In this document: positions 34,231-45,731 of the stretch, piece by piece
How the letters are laid out: every line of letters starts with the position of its first letter
Position numbering within the stretch: position 1 is the first letter of the stretch
Assembly (NCBI RefSeq): GCF_040183065.1
Contig: NC_091122.1
Span: 152,673,955 to 152,737,954, forward strand
From: Periplaneta americana
Taxonomy: Eukaryota; Arthropoda; Insecta; Blattodea; Blattidae
Direction of reading: 5' to 3'
DNA: 64,000 nt
Position numbers and translations under genes: made by a program
Notes under the pieces: generated by a model
What the model was told of the DNA's origin: nothing
What the model saw: the letters and a program-made list of their open reading frames with translations, nothing else
Database searches by the model: none

Positions 34231-34443
34231 AACTTACTTACTTACTTACTTACTTACTGGCTTTTAAGGAACACGTAGGTACATTGCCGCCCTCACATAA
34301 GCCCGCCATTGGTCCCTATCCTGAGCAAGATTAATCCAGTCTCTATCATCATATCCTACCTCCCTCAAATCCATTTTAATATTATCTTCCCATCTACGTC
34401 TCGGTCTCCCCAAAGGTCTTTTTCCCTCCGGCCTCCCAACTAA
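34201..34443 (-). mobile_element. LINE-B copy 2, 3' end inserted at the edge of LINE-A
   Basis: 243-bp 3' end of LINE-B with CTTA tail (plus strand). It is flanked by a 16-bp duplication with one mismatch (34185-34200 and 34444-34459). The target comprised the last 4 bp of LINE-A and its target-site duplication. Confidence 0.9.
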
Positions 34444-34459
34444 TATCTTTCGCTCTGTA

Positions 34460-34637
34460 GACCCTAATAATTTTTCACGAATCCCTCGTGGATTTTCAGC
34501 TTACCAATATCTGTCGTTATGTTTCTTTTAAAAAACTCACAATAATAACTGGCTTCATTTCCCATTAAAATATTGTTGAAGTTTGGATCATTCTAAGCAT
34601 TAACGTTCTATTTCAATCTAAATCTAATATTATAAAA

Positions 34638-34674
<37 letters not shown>

Positions 34675-35265
34675 GTTGTTGTTGTTGTTGTTGTTGTTGC
34701 TACTTTCACCATTTTCACCCTGGCCTTCATTATCTTCTGATTAGAAATGAATACCAGTTCGCTTAAATTGTCCTCCTTGTATATCAATTTATTTTGCTTT
34801 ACATTTTTAACCAAGTAAAATGCTGTGTAGAAATGATGTTGAGTTGTTGCTGCTACGAAAACAAACATGGCGCTACTGTTGATGATGATTATTATGATTG
34901 TGATTATGAAGATGTTACTGCAATATTATTTATATTTTCCTTGTTGTTCGTAGCTTCTGTTTGTCTTCATTTAAGAAACACAGAATTTCAAGACAATAAG
35001 ATGTAATGCACTATCTGAGTTTCTCCTCTCACATGCCTCTGTCCCACTTCTCCTTTCTTTCTCATCTGCTTCTCATATTTCTTATGAGAGTAGTTTAAGC
35101 TTACATTACTTAATTTACAAGCAAACTTCTCACAAAAATAATAATAAGCAACTTCATAAACATTATCACTCTAATTAACTCTTTTTATGATAATGCATAA
35201 GGCACACCGCATATATTTGCCACAAGACGTCTATAAAGATGAAGTTTTAGTTATTTATTTAAAAA
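34460..35265. other. No recognisable gene; ATT and GTT microsatellites
   Basis: 34639-34673 is an ATT run, 34674-34699 a GTT run. The short plus frame at 34794 has a hydrophobic C-terminal stretch but no recognised domain. Confidence 0.45.
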
Positions 35266-35279
35266 TGCTATATCAACTG

Positions 35280-35879
35280 GAGGAGGAAATTAACCGCAGA
35301 ATAAATATGGGAAATACCTGTTATTATTCGGTAGAGAATTTTTTTTCATCTAGTCTGCTGTCAAAAAATCTGAAAGTTAGAATTTATAAAACAGTTATAT
35401 TACCGGTTGTTCTGTGTGATTGTGAAACTTGGACTCTCACTTTGAGAGAGGAACAGAGATTAAGGATATTTGAGAATAAGGTTGTAGGAAAATATTTGGG
35501 CTAAGAGGGATGAAGTTACAGGAGTATGGAGAAAGTTACACAACGCAAAACTGCACTCATTGTGTTCTTCACCTGACACAATTGGGAACAGTAAATGCAG
35601 ACATTTGAGATGGGCAGGGCATGTAGCACGTATGGGCGAATCCAGAAATGCATATAGAGTGTTAGTTGGGAGGCCGGAGGGACATTGACTTTTGGGGAGG
35701 CCGAGACGTAGATGGGATAATAATATAAAAATGGGTTTGAGGGAGGTGGGATATGATGATAGAGACTGGATTAATCTTGCACAGGATAGGGACCGATGGC
35801 GGGCTTATGTGAGGGCGGCAATGAATCTGCGGGTTCATTAAAAGCCATTTGTAACTAAGTAAGTAAGAAAATAAGTAAG
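35280..35879 (+). mobile_element. LINE-B copy 3, 5'-truncated
   Basis: RT C-terminal part: RRINMGNTCYYSVENFFSSS, LSKNLKVRIYKTVILPVVL, CETWTLTLREEQRLRIFENK, a frame break near 35500, then the [12 protein letters not shown] and WRAYVRAAM segments and a TAAG-type tail. An 11-bp duplication with one mismatch (TATATCAACTG at 35269-35279, TATATGAACTG at 35880-35890) flanks it. Confidence 0.9.
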
Positions 35880-35890
35880 TATATGAACTG

Positions 35891-36558
35891 TACGATTATC
35901 GAGCTTCAGTAAAATTGGAATTAACGAAATAGTCTATTTTGGCTAGAATAGTCCGACGGTTCGCCATGGGATTATCTGTCATTCGCCTTAAAGCAGGGAA
36001 AAAGCCGTTCGGTAATAATTAGAGTCCTGCGTTTGGTTACCTAATGCCTCCGAGCAACGTGCAACATTGTAGGTATGTGTGGAGTATAGCGCAGCGTACA
36101 CACTTCAGGTCTGTTGTTCAGTGAACATGTCAAAACAAAACAAAGCTAACCGGTTGGAAATGAGTGCTCCAATAGAAGAATTTGGTAGCGAGCACTTCAG
36201 TAGGAAAGAAGAAAAAGGAAGTTTATCAGAAACATGGAGAAATTTGTCTTTTGAAACACTTAAAATGTTTACAGTCGCTCGATGTAATGTAGACCTATAG
36301 AGGCTCGTAAAGCAAGTAGTCAGTGTAAATATAGTAATTTATATTTTGTTGTAGTTTATTGTATGATTGTAATTTTCATAATTTATTTATATATTTATTT
36401 ATACATGTCTACATACATAGGCTGTGTCCAGTTACAAAGTTCACGTGTGAAACAAGTAGCCCTAATCATAATTAATTTCTGTAATCTCACCATGATGACA
36501 AGATAACATAGGATAACGGACAAATCACCAACCCTGTCTCCTGGGCGGAGTTGGATTC
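35891..36558. other. No recognisable gene
   Basis: The frame at 36079-36300 encodes a charged 73-residue peptide without signal peptide or known domain. I cannot support it as a gene. Confidence 0.4.
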
Positions 36559-36560
36559 TA

Positions 36561-36775
36561 CAGGGTGTTAAAGAAAGTATCCAATATTTTAAGAGGTGAT
36601 GGTATGCATCAGAACAAGAAAAAAATGTCTAACCTCCTATGAACAAGTGTTCAGATCTCAGAAAGTATGTGTTGTAGAACCCATGTTTGTTAGATATATA
36701 TATAATATATATATATTTGTTTTGATGCATACTAGCATCTCCTAAAATATTGGATACTTTTTTCTTAACACCCTG
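36561..36775. mobile_element. TA-flanked MITE, 215 bp
   Basis: Inverted ends CAGGGTGTTAAAGAAAGTAT and its right-hand counterpart (CTTTTTTCTTAACACCCTG), flanked by TA. Inner arms (ATCCAATATTTTAAGAGG against CTCCTAAAATATTGGAT) also pair. A Tc1/mariner-type MITE. Confidence 0.85.
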
Positions 36776-36986
36776 TATAACCATAACTTCCGCATAAAGT
36801 TTAACTTCTACATCTGGGGCGAAATGATCACAAGTTTATGCTATGACCTTCGTTGTTATGGATACGTAATTAGTAGATCAATACTCGTATGTTACAAATG
36901 TTTAGGAAGGTTAGACAGGAATATAATAATTTTATTTGAGCTAATGTTTATTGACAGACAGATTGGTAAAATTTTCGGTCTAAACC

Positions 36987-36992
36987 TTTATT
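36987..36992 (-). terminator. Poly(A) signal of peptide gene 2
   Basis: AATAAA on the minus strand, 34 nt after the stop codon (37028-37026). The spacing almost equals that in gene 1. Confidence 0.68.
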
Positions 36993-37025
36993 TCTGACTT
37001 GTTACATTCTTATGCTGGTAGTAAT

Positions 37026-37422
37026 TCATTTGCCGTCTCCGTACACTTGGTTACAGGCCCACGCTGGACGGCATCCCCACTCTGAAACAGAAAACGAAAT
37101 AACTTGAAATCATGCTTCGTTCAGTGTGAAAGAATTGTAATAGATATCATACGTCAATTGAAGTGTTCAGAGCCATAGTGGGCCAAGCGCCATATATTAA
37201 AGACGTAGAAAACAAGGGTTAAAATTAAATTATTACCATAATTCAATGGAAACATATAGCAAGTAATATAAAGTATACACATTAAAACTAAATGATTGTC
37301 AGTCTTCATTAAACTATGGTATTCACTCAACTTTAACCCTTGCTTTCTTCGTTTTTAATAAATGGCGCTTGGTCCACTATGACTCTGAACCCCTCAATAA
37401 TGGTAGTTCCACTTTTTCTGAG

Positions 37423-37480
<58 letters not shown>

Positions 37481-40400
37481 TTTTATTTTCGCTGGCAGAG
37501 TTAAGGCCATAAGGCCTTCTCTTCCACTCAACCAGCCTTAATCAATACAATACATATTTAAATTACGAATATTTACACTATACTTAAAAGGTTCTCCAGC
37601 GATATTCTTCATTTAAGTTTTAACGACTAGTAGACTATATACAGGGACATCATTTTATTTTTACTAACATTTTTAATGTTAACCTGGCTATACCTTTAGA
37701 GAACCGGAAACGCCGTTCGCTACCCCCTTCCACGACTGGAGTTCGATGATACTGGCGTAAAACACAAACAAATCACTTTACTAGGTATAGGAGGAAAGAA
37801 AAGTACTTCATCCATTTACGTAAACTAGGAAATATCGCGATTTTGAGTTCGATAATTTTCATTAGGTTTTGTTTAATCAAAATACAGTACAGTATTAACA
37901 ATAAGTGTTTTTACTCACGAACTGAGCTATTCATGCGAACGTATTCATTATACAGTGTATATTATACTGTCTACAGCACATTAGCGTACAATATAGAGAA
38001 TGAAGTTAAATTGAAAAATAATCATAATATGGATATTTAAACACATTTTTGAAAATAGTGGCCGTTCATTTCGATACAGGCTTCAGTTCTTTTGTGCATA
38101 TTTTCGCACCATAGACTATTGCATCTAATTCCAATTGCCAGTTTCGTCCTTCATACTAGTAACTCATGTTGAAATAATTCTGTACCTACTCTATAAAAAG
38201 AGTAGCTTATGTACTGTAAATTCAATCTTCACTTCTGCCCGAGCCGCACAGATAAAATTACTCAGACATGCTATCTACTGTCCGTCCAAGTGGTTATGCC
38301 GCAGGATCGTAGAAAGGGGGGAAATCACGTGACAGTTAATTACTTAACGAGGCCCTTTTATTTAAGTTATTTTAAACAGTTGTATAATATTACGTAAACG
38401 TCCAATTCCTAACAGAAATTAATGTTTTCAGAAAAGAGTTGAGACAGCCCTGCTTTTACAGAGGGGCGTGCAGAAGCAGGTGGGGGAAATCGGGATGCGA
38501 CGTAGGCAAACGGACAGTACCTGTGCGAAAATATGATTCAATATTGAAAGTTCTTTCGTCACTGGAAAACGCGAACATATTTCTGGAACGTACTATACTC
38601 AATAACTCAGTGCTGTTTACTATATGCGGCCTTGATTCTGTCTGGGGAACAGTTGAAACTTCATTAGTAGAAGGGGTGGGAGTGCAGTACATTCAAAAAC
38701 TCAGATACAATAAAAACTGAAGTAAAAATAAAATGATGTCCCTGTATTTATTTAAATTTAGATAAACTTATAAGGTAAAGTAGTAACTTAATTTATGAGC
38801 TAATTTAATCCAATCAATTATAATTAATTTGAGATTTGAGATAGCTAGTAAAATGATGAAAATTAATTTAATATAAGCTTACTAGAACTATGTTACAGGG
38901 AGAAAAAAAATATATATAGATCTAAAATATATTTCTATAAGGAGAATATTAATGTAATTGTAAGACAGAGCATACTGTCATTTAGTATACATTGCATCCC
39001 TTCACATTTTAGACCTAATATACTTCTTCTTCTTCTTCTTCCTCACAAGGTTTACGCCTTTAGACCTGTTCCGAAGCTAACTAAACTGGTCGCTCCATCT
39101 CCTCCTTTGTCGTCCAACACTTCTTCTTCTTGAAGGTTTATAAAGTATAGCTTGCCGTCGATACCTTGAAGGAGGCATTCGTAGGACATGTTCTTTCCAG
39201 CGTTTTTGATACCTCTGTATTTCTTCAATAATGTTTTCTTCCATCAATTGCTCTCTTATTACAGTATTTTTAATCCTATCTCTTCTACTAATTCCCAACA
39301 ATGGTCGTAGAAACCTCATTTGGGCTGCTTCCAATCTTGTCCTTTCTCTGGTTCTTAGTGTCCACGTTTCACTAGAGTACATCAACGCTGGTTTTGATAT
39401 AATATTGTGGAGTCTTTGTTTTATTTCCGTCCTCATTTTTTTTACTAAAATAACGTTTTATACATCCATTTAATCTATTATACGTTTCAATATTCTCCTC
39501 AACATCTACCTTGGTATTCAAAATAGATATTTTTGACCCCAAATATTTAAATGTTGAAACTTGTTCTGTAATTTCTCCATCAATAACTATTTTATACATG
39601 GAAATGAAATAGCAGATACCCTGGCAAAAAGAGGTACAACAATGATATAGAAACGAAGCCAGGCATTTTTTTCTTTCATTCTATAAAACAAATCATCCAC
39701 AACAAATTTCGTTCAATTCAGAAAAAATAGGGGATGAAATTAAAGGAAAATCATTGGGAATAATATTTCGAAGAAATTCCACAAATACCATAAAAATCTG
39801 ATGTCACTTTGTTTAGATTGGTGACAAGGTATGACTGTTTATGAAGCCGTCTAGGCCTACACAGAATATGAACATTCAATACACCTTCCTATAGCCTATG
39901 CAACACCAAAAAAGAAACGAATGTGGAACATCTTAAAATATTTGCAGCTGTAGAGAATGAGGATACCTTAGTACCAAAGTATTGGAGTGCAAGAATACTA
40001 ATGGCTCCGTTTCCAAACGTCTAGAGGGGCACACAAATTGCCTTTTAAAACCTATGGATAAAAAAGGACATAGAATTCACAGAATCCTGATAATTCCTGA
40101 AAACATCTTTGTTTTATTATTTTGAATTTGTTATTGTTTTTACAATTACAGATGTGATTTTTTTATTTTTTTAATATATTTTGCACATAAACAGTAAACT
40201 CTTCCATTGTCAATTGACCGCCCTTTATGTGGTTGTCAACTTTTCAAAACAAAAAAGGAAGATTTTTTATCGATTTTTAGTGATACATGCTTTCTTAATT
40301 TCTATTAATAAGTTACATATTAAAGGATTACACATACAACCATTGTACACACACTCACATTTTTGTGTCCTTAGTAACTAATTTTTAACGATACTTTCAT

Positions 40401-41910
40401 ATTTTGAAACAGACTTGCTTCATTTAGGAATTACTGTTATTTTAATACATTAAAACGCTCTTTGCAGTGCATGTCAAAATGTATAACAATTTGAAGCTCT
40501 GAATTTATCAGTTCTGGTGAGCATCTGTTTCTCACATCAATCCATTTGTTCTTCGTCATAGAAAACACACGTTCCACAAACTCATTCGATCCAGGTATGC
40601 TCAGTATGAAACATATCAGTCGGGAAATATTTGACACTTTTTGCTGTGGCACTAATTTGAAGAATTTGACCCCTTAGACACAACATCACCATCTTTAGCA
40701 ATACAGCCAGTAATCAACTATCGGCACTATATCTATCGATAGCAGTATCGAATGTAGCAATGAGTGATCTCTGCGACTATCGATTGTAAGCAATGGAGGG
40801 ATCTCTGCAATAGTACCAACGTGAAAATATTTTCAAAATCTAAATCCCAGCGATAAAAGAACAAAATAATATAAACTGTTACACAGTATTTTACTATTAC
40901 CCAGCGCCAAATTCGAAATAAAGGGAGAAAGTGATGTATGGGGGAATAAAAACGTAAGGCCACATTAGCATCCAGAAAACGTAAGAATACGGGGAAAATG
41001 TACAACCTGGAAACCCTAGCCCTCTATTATTTGGACTCTTCCAGTGATGTCATAATTCCCTTGACAGTATCTAATATATATCTCACAGTCATGCAGTCAA
41101 GTTTATGATTATGTAAAATGCATAATTTAGATACTATCTAAAAATAAGTTTACCAAGCCACTCTAACATTACTTACGGCCTTGTGGAGCTGCATCAGTCA
41201 CGTAGAAAACCTGAAACAAAAATGTTCTTGTGAAATGACGAATAGCATATTTGAAACGTAATACACAGAGTTATTACAAAACAATTAACACAGTCTAAAT
41301 AGATTGAGCAATCAAGATTAAGTAAGCTGGTATGGAATGTAACAAGAGCGGGATTTAGTCTGTGCACATGGATTGTCTGTTGTTCATATTCGACAAAATA
41401 ACATTTTAAGGCGACACATTTTCAGTTGGTTATTTAACGACTCGGTATAAACTACTGGGTCATTTATAGGGACCGTAATGTTTTGGTGATAGGGATGCGC
41501 GCGAAATTTTCCTGAATTGCTTTCTTTGTTATATTTACTCTTCTAGATACATAAAATACCATATTTAAGCTAAATAAACTAGCGCAATAACGCGAAATTT
41601 GTATCATTTTGCGAAACATGTTAATAACCACTAAATATACCCCATCTATTGCAAAAACTACTTCAAGTGGTTAATTAAATGAGAAGGTCGAGAGTGTTGG
41701 TGGGTTAATTGAGGAAACGGCAGTACTCCGAGAAAAGTCTTTCGCAATGTCTGCTTTTCCACCACAAATTTCATCACGACCTACCTCAGATCGCCGGGAT
41801 GGACGATCAGCTCTAAGGCACAGAAACACATTAACATTAGTATTTAAAATATATGCAGTGGTTAGTATTTATTTTCACGTTTAATTTGCTGCGATGATAA
41901 GAATCATATC

Positions 41911-41962
<52 letters not shown>

Positions 41963-44826
41963 GAACTGGTAATGGAAATTACGGGAAAACAGCTGAACGG
42001 ATTTTAATAAATGATCCCTCATTTTGAAGCTTGGAACCCAACGTTTTCCAGAAAAAATTGTAGTTTTCAGTGAAATGTAAATTTTTCAACATAATTTTCT
42101 TATTTCCTATAATCCATCTGTCGTCACTAATTGCATTTCAGAATAAAACAAAACACACACACTACAGTAAACAATATTACACGAAGGCCATGACCTGCAA
42201 GAATGCTGACATATTTAGAGGTCAAATTAAATTGATTATAAAAAACTTCAAAACTTACTAAAAATAATTTACAGGTCTGATTCCGTGATGTGTAATTTTC
42301 TGAGTACAGCTGTGTATTGGATATTAAAATCTACAAAACTTGAGGTGGTTTGATGACATTATTACAATTAGAAATGAAATATTATTATAGTTAATGCCTT
42401 GCTGTGACTATTTTTCATTAATTATACATATTAATCCTATATTGATGATATGAAAGTAAAACGTTTTGGGGTTATATAAGTAGATGTAGAGAATATCTTA
42501 AATTATAGTGGCGGATATATAGTATATACAGTACATGTTACTGAAAACTATAAAACTTACGTAAGATAATATTGTTAATATTGTTATTAAAAATCAAATA
42601 TTTTTATAGTTATTAATCAAGTGGGGTTGGGTCTTTATCGTATACTTAATAGCGGTGTGGTGTAAATATTTTTATGCGTGATTCTCTTCAGTATTGGCTC
42701 GAGAGAGCGCAAAACTTACAGTTCCTAAGGAAAAACCAAAAGGTATTACTTACTGATAAAATAAGAGGCCTACAAGATTTTGTAGTCTCACGATCATTTC
42801 AGCAAGATATTTTAGCAGGGTCAAATGATTTTACCCTCTACATTTCAAGGTAGTTTACGAAACATGCAGCAGCTATACCAAGGTGCTATGTCTATTGTTC
42901 GAAAGCATAACAAACCTGACATTTTTTTTAACTTTCACCTACAATCCGCAATGACCTGAAATAGCTACTGCTTTACTTCCACATGAAAAACCGACTGATC
43001 GTCCTGACATTGTTACTTGCGTTTTCGTGTAAAAACTATAAAAGCTGAAAGGGTAAAGGTTCAAGTAAAGTATTTGGCATAAAAAACCATTCAGAGAGAA
43101 TATGGTTCATTGTTATGGAAGCAAATAACTTTCAGAATGTCTGGTATTCTTCATTGAAAATAAATCTGAAATATGTTTTTTTGAACGTCTAATGAACTTA
43201 GTTTGCAGCATTTGCTGCACAAGCCACTAGTTATACTAGAAATCTGGACAGTCCGTCTAATTTTAACTGACATTTAACAATGCCGTATCAACTGTGAGGT
43301 TATGTGGTACCGGTATATCTGCTGATAGCGGGTGATATTTTGCAGAGATGATCACAAGCATTCGCCATGTTACTATCTGATATTTTCTTAAGAGATGAAT
43401 CGAATAACACTTCTATCTTCTACATTTTTTAAGCTAGAGACGTAATTTTTTGTGTACATAAACATTCTGTTATTAGTATTAATGCCACTAACTTTCGGTA
43501 GTGTCAGTTTTATGGTTTTTGAATTATGTAAATAAAAATGTACTTTTTTCAGAATGTACCTCCTACCACAAAACAAAAGTTACAGGCCTGAAAAACATTG
43601 TAGAGTGTCTTTAACATGCAGGTAATTTAATAGCAGAAATATAATTTGAATTTTAAGTGTATCAGTCACCTGAAAATATTCAATCCAGTCAGTTTACAAG
43701 ATTTTATATTTTTATGTCCGAAAAAAATATACAATATACGAGCATATATATAAAGAAGAGACTTTATTCTCCATGAGTTTTCTTTTTTCAGTTAGGGTCT
43801 ACATATACAGGGTGATTCACGAGGAGTTACCGCCACTTACGGAGGTTATTTCCGAATACATTCTGAACAAGGATGTCATATAAACATGTGTCCTAATCTC
43901 AATATTTTCAGAGTTAGACTAATTTGAAGTTGTTAATAAAATACCTTTTTTTCTTTAGTGTTAATGGTAAAAAAATATTACAAATAGGAAATGAACTAAT
44001 CGGAGGTATCATTTCTTTAATTGGCTGTTGTTCTAAATCTAAAAATATGTTGTGAATTTTATTACCTTGTACAGATTTTCTTTCTCAATTTTTAACTAAA
44101 AATTGCATTATTCTTACACATTTATCACAATTGTTACAAAACATACGACTTTAGGAATGTGTTTCTTTACAGTTTAAGTCTGCATCTGATGTACAGTCTT
44201 AAAGAATTTACATGAGTGGCTTGATTTGTAATAATTGTTGTGATAAGTGAGTAAAAGAATGTAATTTTGTAGTTAAAAATCGAAAAAAAAAAAAATCTGT
44301 ACGAAGCAACTATGGAATTCACAACACATTTTTAGCTTCAGAATACTAGCAAATTAAAGAAATGATACTTCTGAATAGTTCATTCTTTATCGGTAATATT
44401 TTTACCCTTAAAACTAAAGAATAATGGTATTTTACAAACAACTTCAAATTAGTGTAACTCTGAAAATATTGAGAATAGGACTTATGTTTAGGGCCCATAT
44501 GATTTTTTTTGCTCAAAATGTCTTTGGAAATAAGCCCTGTAAGTGGCGGTAAATCCTCGTGAATCACCCTGTATAAGTATGACATTTTTCTTTATGAACG
44601 TCGGAAGATTGGTCCTCGCGTTACTCTGTTCTAGTAGTTGGATCAATGATGTAGTCTACTGAGGAATTGGGAAGGATAACAAGTATATCATTCCTTGACA
44701 AGACCCTTCTAATGATACTCCATAGGCTTCCTTGTACAATGTGTAATATTCCTATCTTAAAGCAGTAGCAATTAACGATTAAATGTTATAATACCAGGTG
44801 TTTCTCAGCATCTCAGATCAGATTCC

Positions 44827-44888
<62 letters not shown>

Positions 44889-45411
44889 TTTAAATTATGT
44901 ACCTTAGCCAAAAAAACGCCCTGCAGCTTTTCTAACCATAATTTTCAGAAGATAAGTAAAAACTTTGACTTCTTAGCATGAAAGTAACGTGATTTCTGTG
45001 CTGATATAGGTTCTAAGGTTTTGGGACTTCAGACCCTGCGGTTTATAGGGTAACTTATCTGAGGTTAAGGGCTGGTTCTTTCAGGGCAAAATCTTCCGCC
45101 TATCAGTCACTCAATGGCAGTCGGAAATTATTGGAAAAATTATCTCCTATAAGGGCACATAACGAAATATTATGAACCTAAGTGCGTACACACATCAGAC
45201 GTGGTCGTGGGTCCGGCTGTCGAAAGCCAAAACCACGCCAAGATTACTGATAATTATTAATTTTTTTCTGTTTTAACACGAAACACATAATAAAATACCT
45301 TTAAAACTTGCTGCATAGATCCCTGATGGGAGAGGCAATAGTTTGGTCTCTTACCTGAAGAATCATCATCAGGATGACGAGAAATAAGAACAGCATTGGA
45401 ATTCCTGACAT
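37026..45411 (-). CDS. Secreted C-x5-C peptide precursor, gene 2 (spliced)
   Basis: Paralogue of gene 1, encoding a 48-residue secreted peptide. Coding exons: 45411-45355 (19 codons, hydrophobic core of L, F, M, I and V ending ILQ, donor GTAAGA), 41210-41177 (34 nt: VFYVTDAAPQG plus one base, acceptor TTTCAG, donor GTAAGT), 37081-37026 (acceptor CTGTTTCAG; mature end QWGCRPAWACNQVYGDGK, then TGA). Intron phases equal those of gene 1. In the mature part 10 of 17 aligned residues are identical: QWGCRP, the second cysteine, and Q, Y and G. In the linker 8 of 11 match. The likely signal cleavage follows VTDA. Intron 2 (4.1 kb) holds a Helitron and a fold-back MITE. Intron 3 (4.1 kb) holds LINEs, a hAT remnant and a TIR element. 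The C-x5-C and GDGK end recall short immune peptides such as Bomanins only loosely; function unknown. Confidence 0.85.
37158..37397. mobile_element. MITE with long inverted ends, related to the palindrome arms
   Basis: 240 bp with inverted ends of about 60 bp (GTTCAGAGCCATAGTGGGCC and the right-hand counterpart, then a block around AACAAGGGTTAAA on both sides). The left two thirds match the arms of the 23741-27806 palindrome (24345-24475 and 27405-27570), so the arms contain part of this MITE. Confidence 0.72.
37428..37480 (+). repeat. (AAT)n microsatellite
   Basis: About 17 AAT units, downstream of the MITE. Confidence 0.95.
37642..38744. mobile_element. TIR element, 1.1 kb, with 24-bp perfect ends
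   Basis: Left end 37642-37665 (begins CAGGGACATCATTTTATTT) and right end 38721-38744 are perfect inverted copies of 24 bp, with TA on both sides. The plus frame at 38439-38720 (93 codons) lies inside but has no recognisable transposase domain. Superfamily undetermined. It lies in intron 3 of peptide gene 2. Confidence 0.8.
39026..39597 (-). mobile_element. LINE-C RT C-terminal part
   Basis: Minus frames FKYLGSKISILNTKVDVEEN (start) and, after a frameshift, MRTEIKQRLHNIISKPALMY, SETWTLRTRERTRLEAAQMR, FLRPLLGISRRDRIKN and RRRSVGRQRRRWSDQF. The tail is a CTT run on the plus strand (GAA on the element). This third family differs from LINE-A and LINE-B. Its border at 39597 adjoins another LINE on the opposite strand. 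Confidence 0.83.
39598..40025 (+). mobile_element. I/Jockey-type LINE fragment: RNase H end and knuckle
   Basis: Begins inside RNase H with GNEIADTLAKRGTT. After several stops comes CNTKKETNVEHLKIFAAVEN followed by LVPKYWSARILMA, the Cys/His knuckle and C-terminus also seen in the copy at 19850. Many stops; old. Confidence 0.75.
40026..40436. other. No recognisable gene
   Basis: AT-rich sequence; the short frame at 40181 has no domain. Confidence 0.5.
40437..40652 (-). pseudogene. hAT transposase C-terminal dimerisation remnant
   Basis: Minus frame with ICFILSIPGSNEFVERVFSM then TKNKWIDVRNRCSPELINSE, and FDMHCKERF. This is the hAT C-terminal dimerisation motif (S-N--VERVFS, then R--RL/C-P-L). 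It differs from the hAT at 2542. No other transposase part is visible. Confidence 0.75.
40653..41170. other. No recognisable gene
   Basis: Intronic sequence of peptide gene 2. 40725-40800 has two inverted TATCGAT-type motifs. Nothing further. Confidence 0.4.
41425..41830 (-). repeat. Decayed SINE-like segment
   Basis: 41428-41465 matches, on the minus strand, the shared SINE tail (GGTTATTTAACGAC then AACTACTGGGTCATTTA). 41735-41820 (TTCCACCACAAATTTC and AGATCGCCGGGATGG) looks like a further repeat remnant. Weak. Confidence 0.4.
41909..43230 (+). mobile_element. Non-autonomous Helitron, copy 2
   Basis: Starts TCTACATATA after an A (41908) and ends with hairpin GCAGCATTTGCTGC, then ACAAGCCA and CTAG (43227-43230) before a T. 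Contains an AT microsatellite right after the 5' end (41916-41958). No Rep/helicase coding sequence. In intron 2 of peptide gene 2. Confidence 0.87.
43231..43805. other. No recognisable gene
   Basis: Intronic, AT-rich. Nothing recognised. Confidence 0.5.
43808..44571. mobile_element. 764-bp fold-back MITE (almost wholly inverted repeat)
   Basis: Ends CAGGGTGATTCACGAGGAGT and, at the right, TCCTCGTGAATCACCCTG, with TA on both sides. Pairing continues inward through TAATTTGAAGTTG against CAACTTCAAATTA, ATTCACAACA and the ACTAAAAATTG/AGTTAAAAATCG segments to a centre near 44190. Each arm is about 370 bp, leaving almost no loop. No coding sequence. In intron 2 of peptide gene 2. Confidence 0.9.
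44830..44884 (+). repeat. (AT)n microsatellite
   Basis: About 27 AT units. Confidence 0.95.
44885..45350. other. Intron sequence, nothing recognised
   Basis: Between the AT run and the ATG exon of peptide gene 2. No repeat or domain recognised. Confidence 0.45.
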
Positions 45412-45435
45412 TTTGCTGGTCGAGATTAACGCTTA

Positions 45436-45689
45436 ACTGAAAAGAAAATTAAAAAATTACATTATATTTCGCTCCAGATAATGTATACGTATAGCTGATG
45501 TTATTAATTTTTTATATTATTGTTTGCAGAATTAGTTTAGATTTAAAATTAGGTTTTTTAACTCATACCTTAATGGTTGATACGCCTAATAAATACTGCC
45601 AGGATTCACATACAAATTAATATTTTAATTATCAGTTGAAAGTTATTTTTATGCATGTTTTGAACATTTGTGATTAATTTACTACGTTA

Positions 45690-45690
<1 letters not shown>
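45436..45690 (-). promoter_or_regulatory. 5' UTR exon and core promoter of peptide gene 2
   Basis: On the minus strand a good donor AAG|GTATGAGT ends a 5' UTR exon at 45569. A 132-bp intron follows, with acceptor CTTTTCAG before 45436, and the ATG exon begins there. A TATA-like CATAAAAATAA lies about 80-90 nt upstream of the donor, placing a start near 45625. A Helitron begins at 45691, so the whole proximal promoter is under about 70 bp of unique sequence. Inference from motif spacing only. Confidence 0.5.

Positions 45691-45731
<41 letters not shown>

Noticed and set aside
36079-36300. 73-codon charged frame
   Set aside because: No recognised domain and no splice or poly(A) context; kept as unknown.
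36670-36760. miRNA-like hairpin
   Set aside because: It is the AT-rich centre of a TA-flanked MITE.
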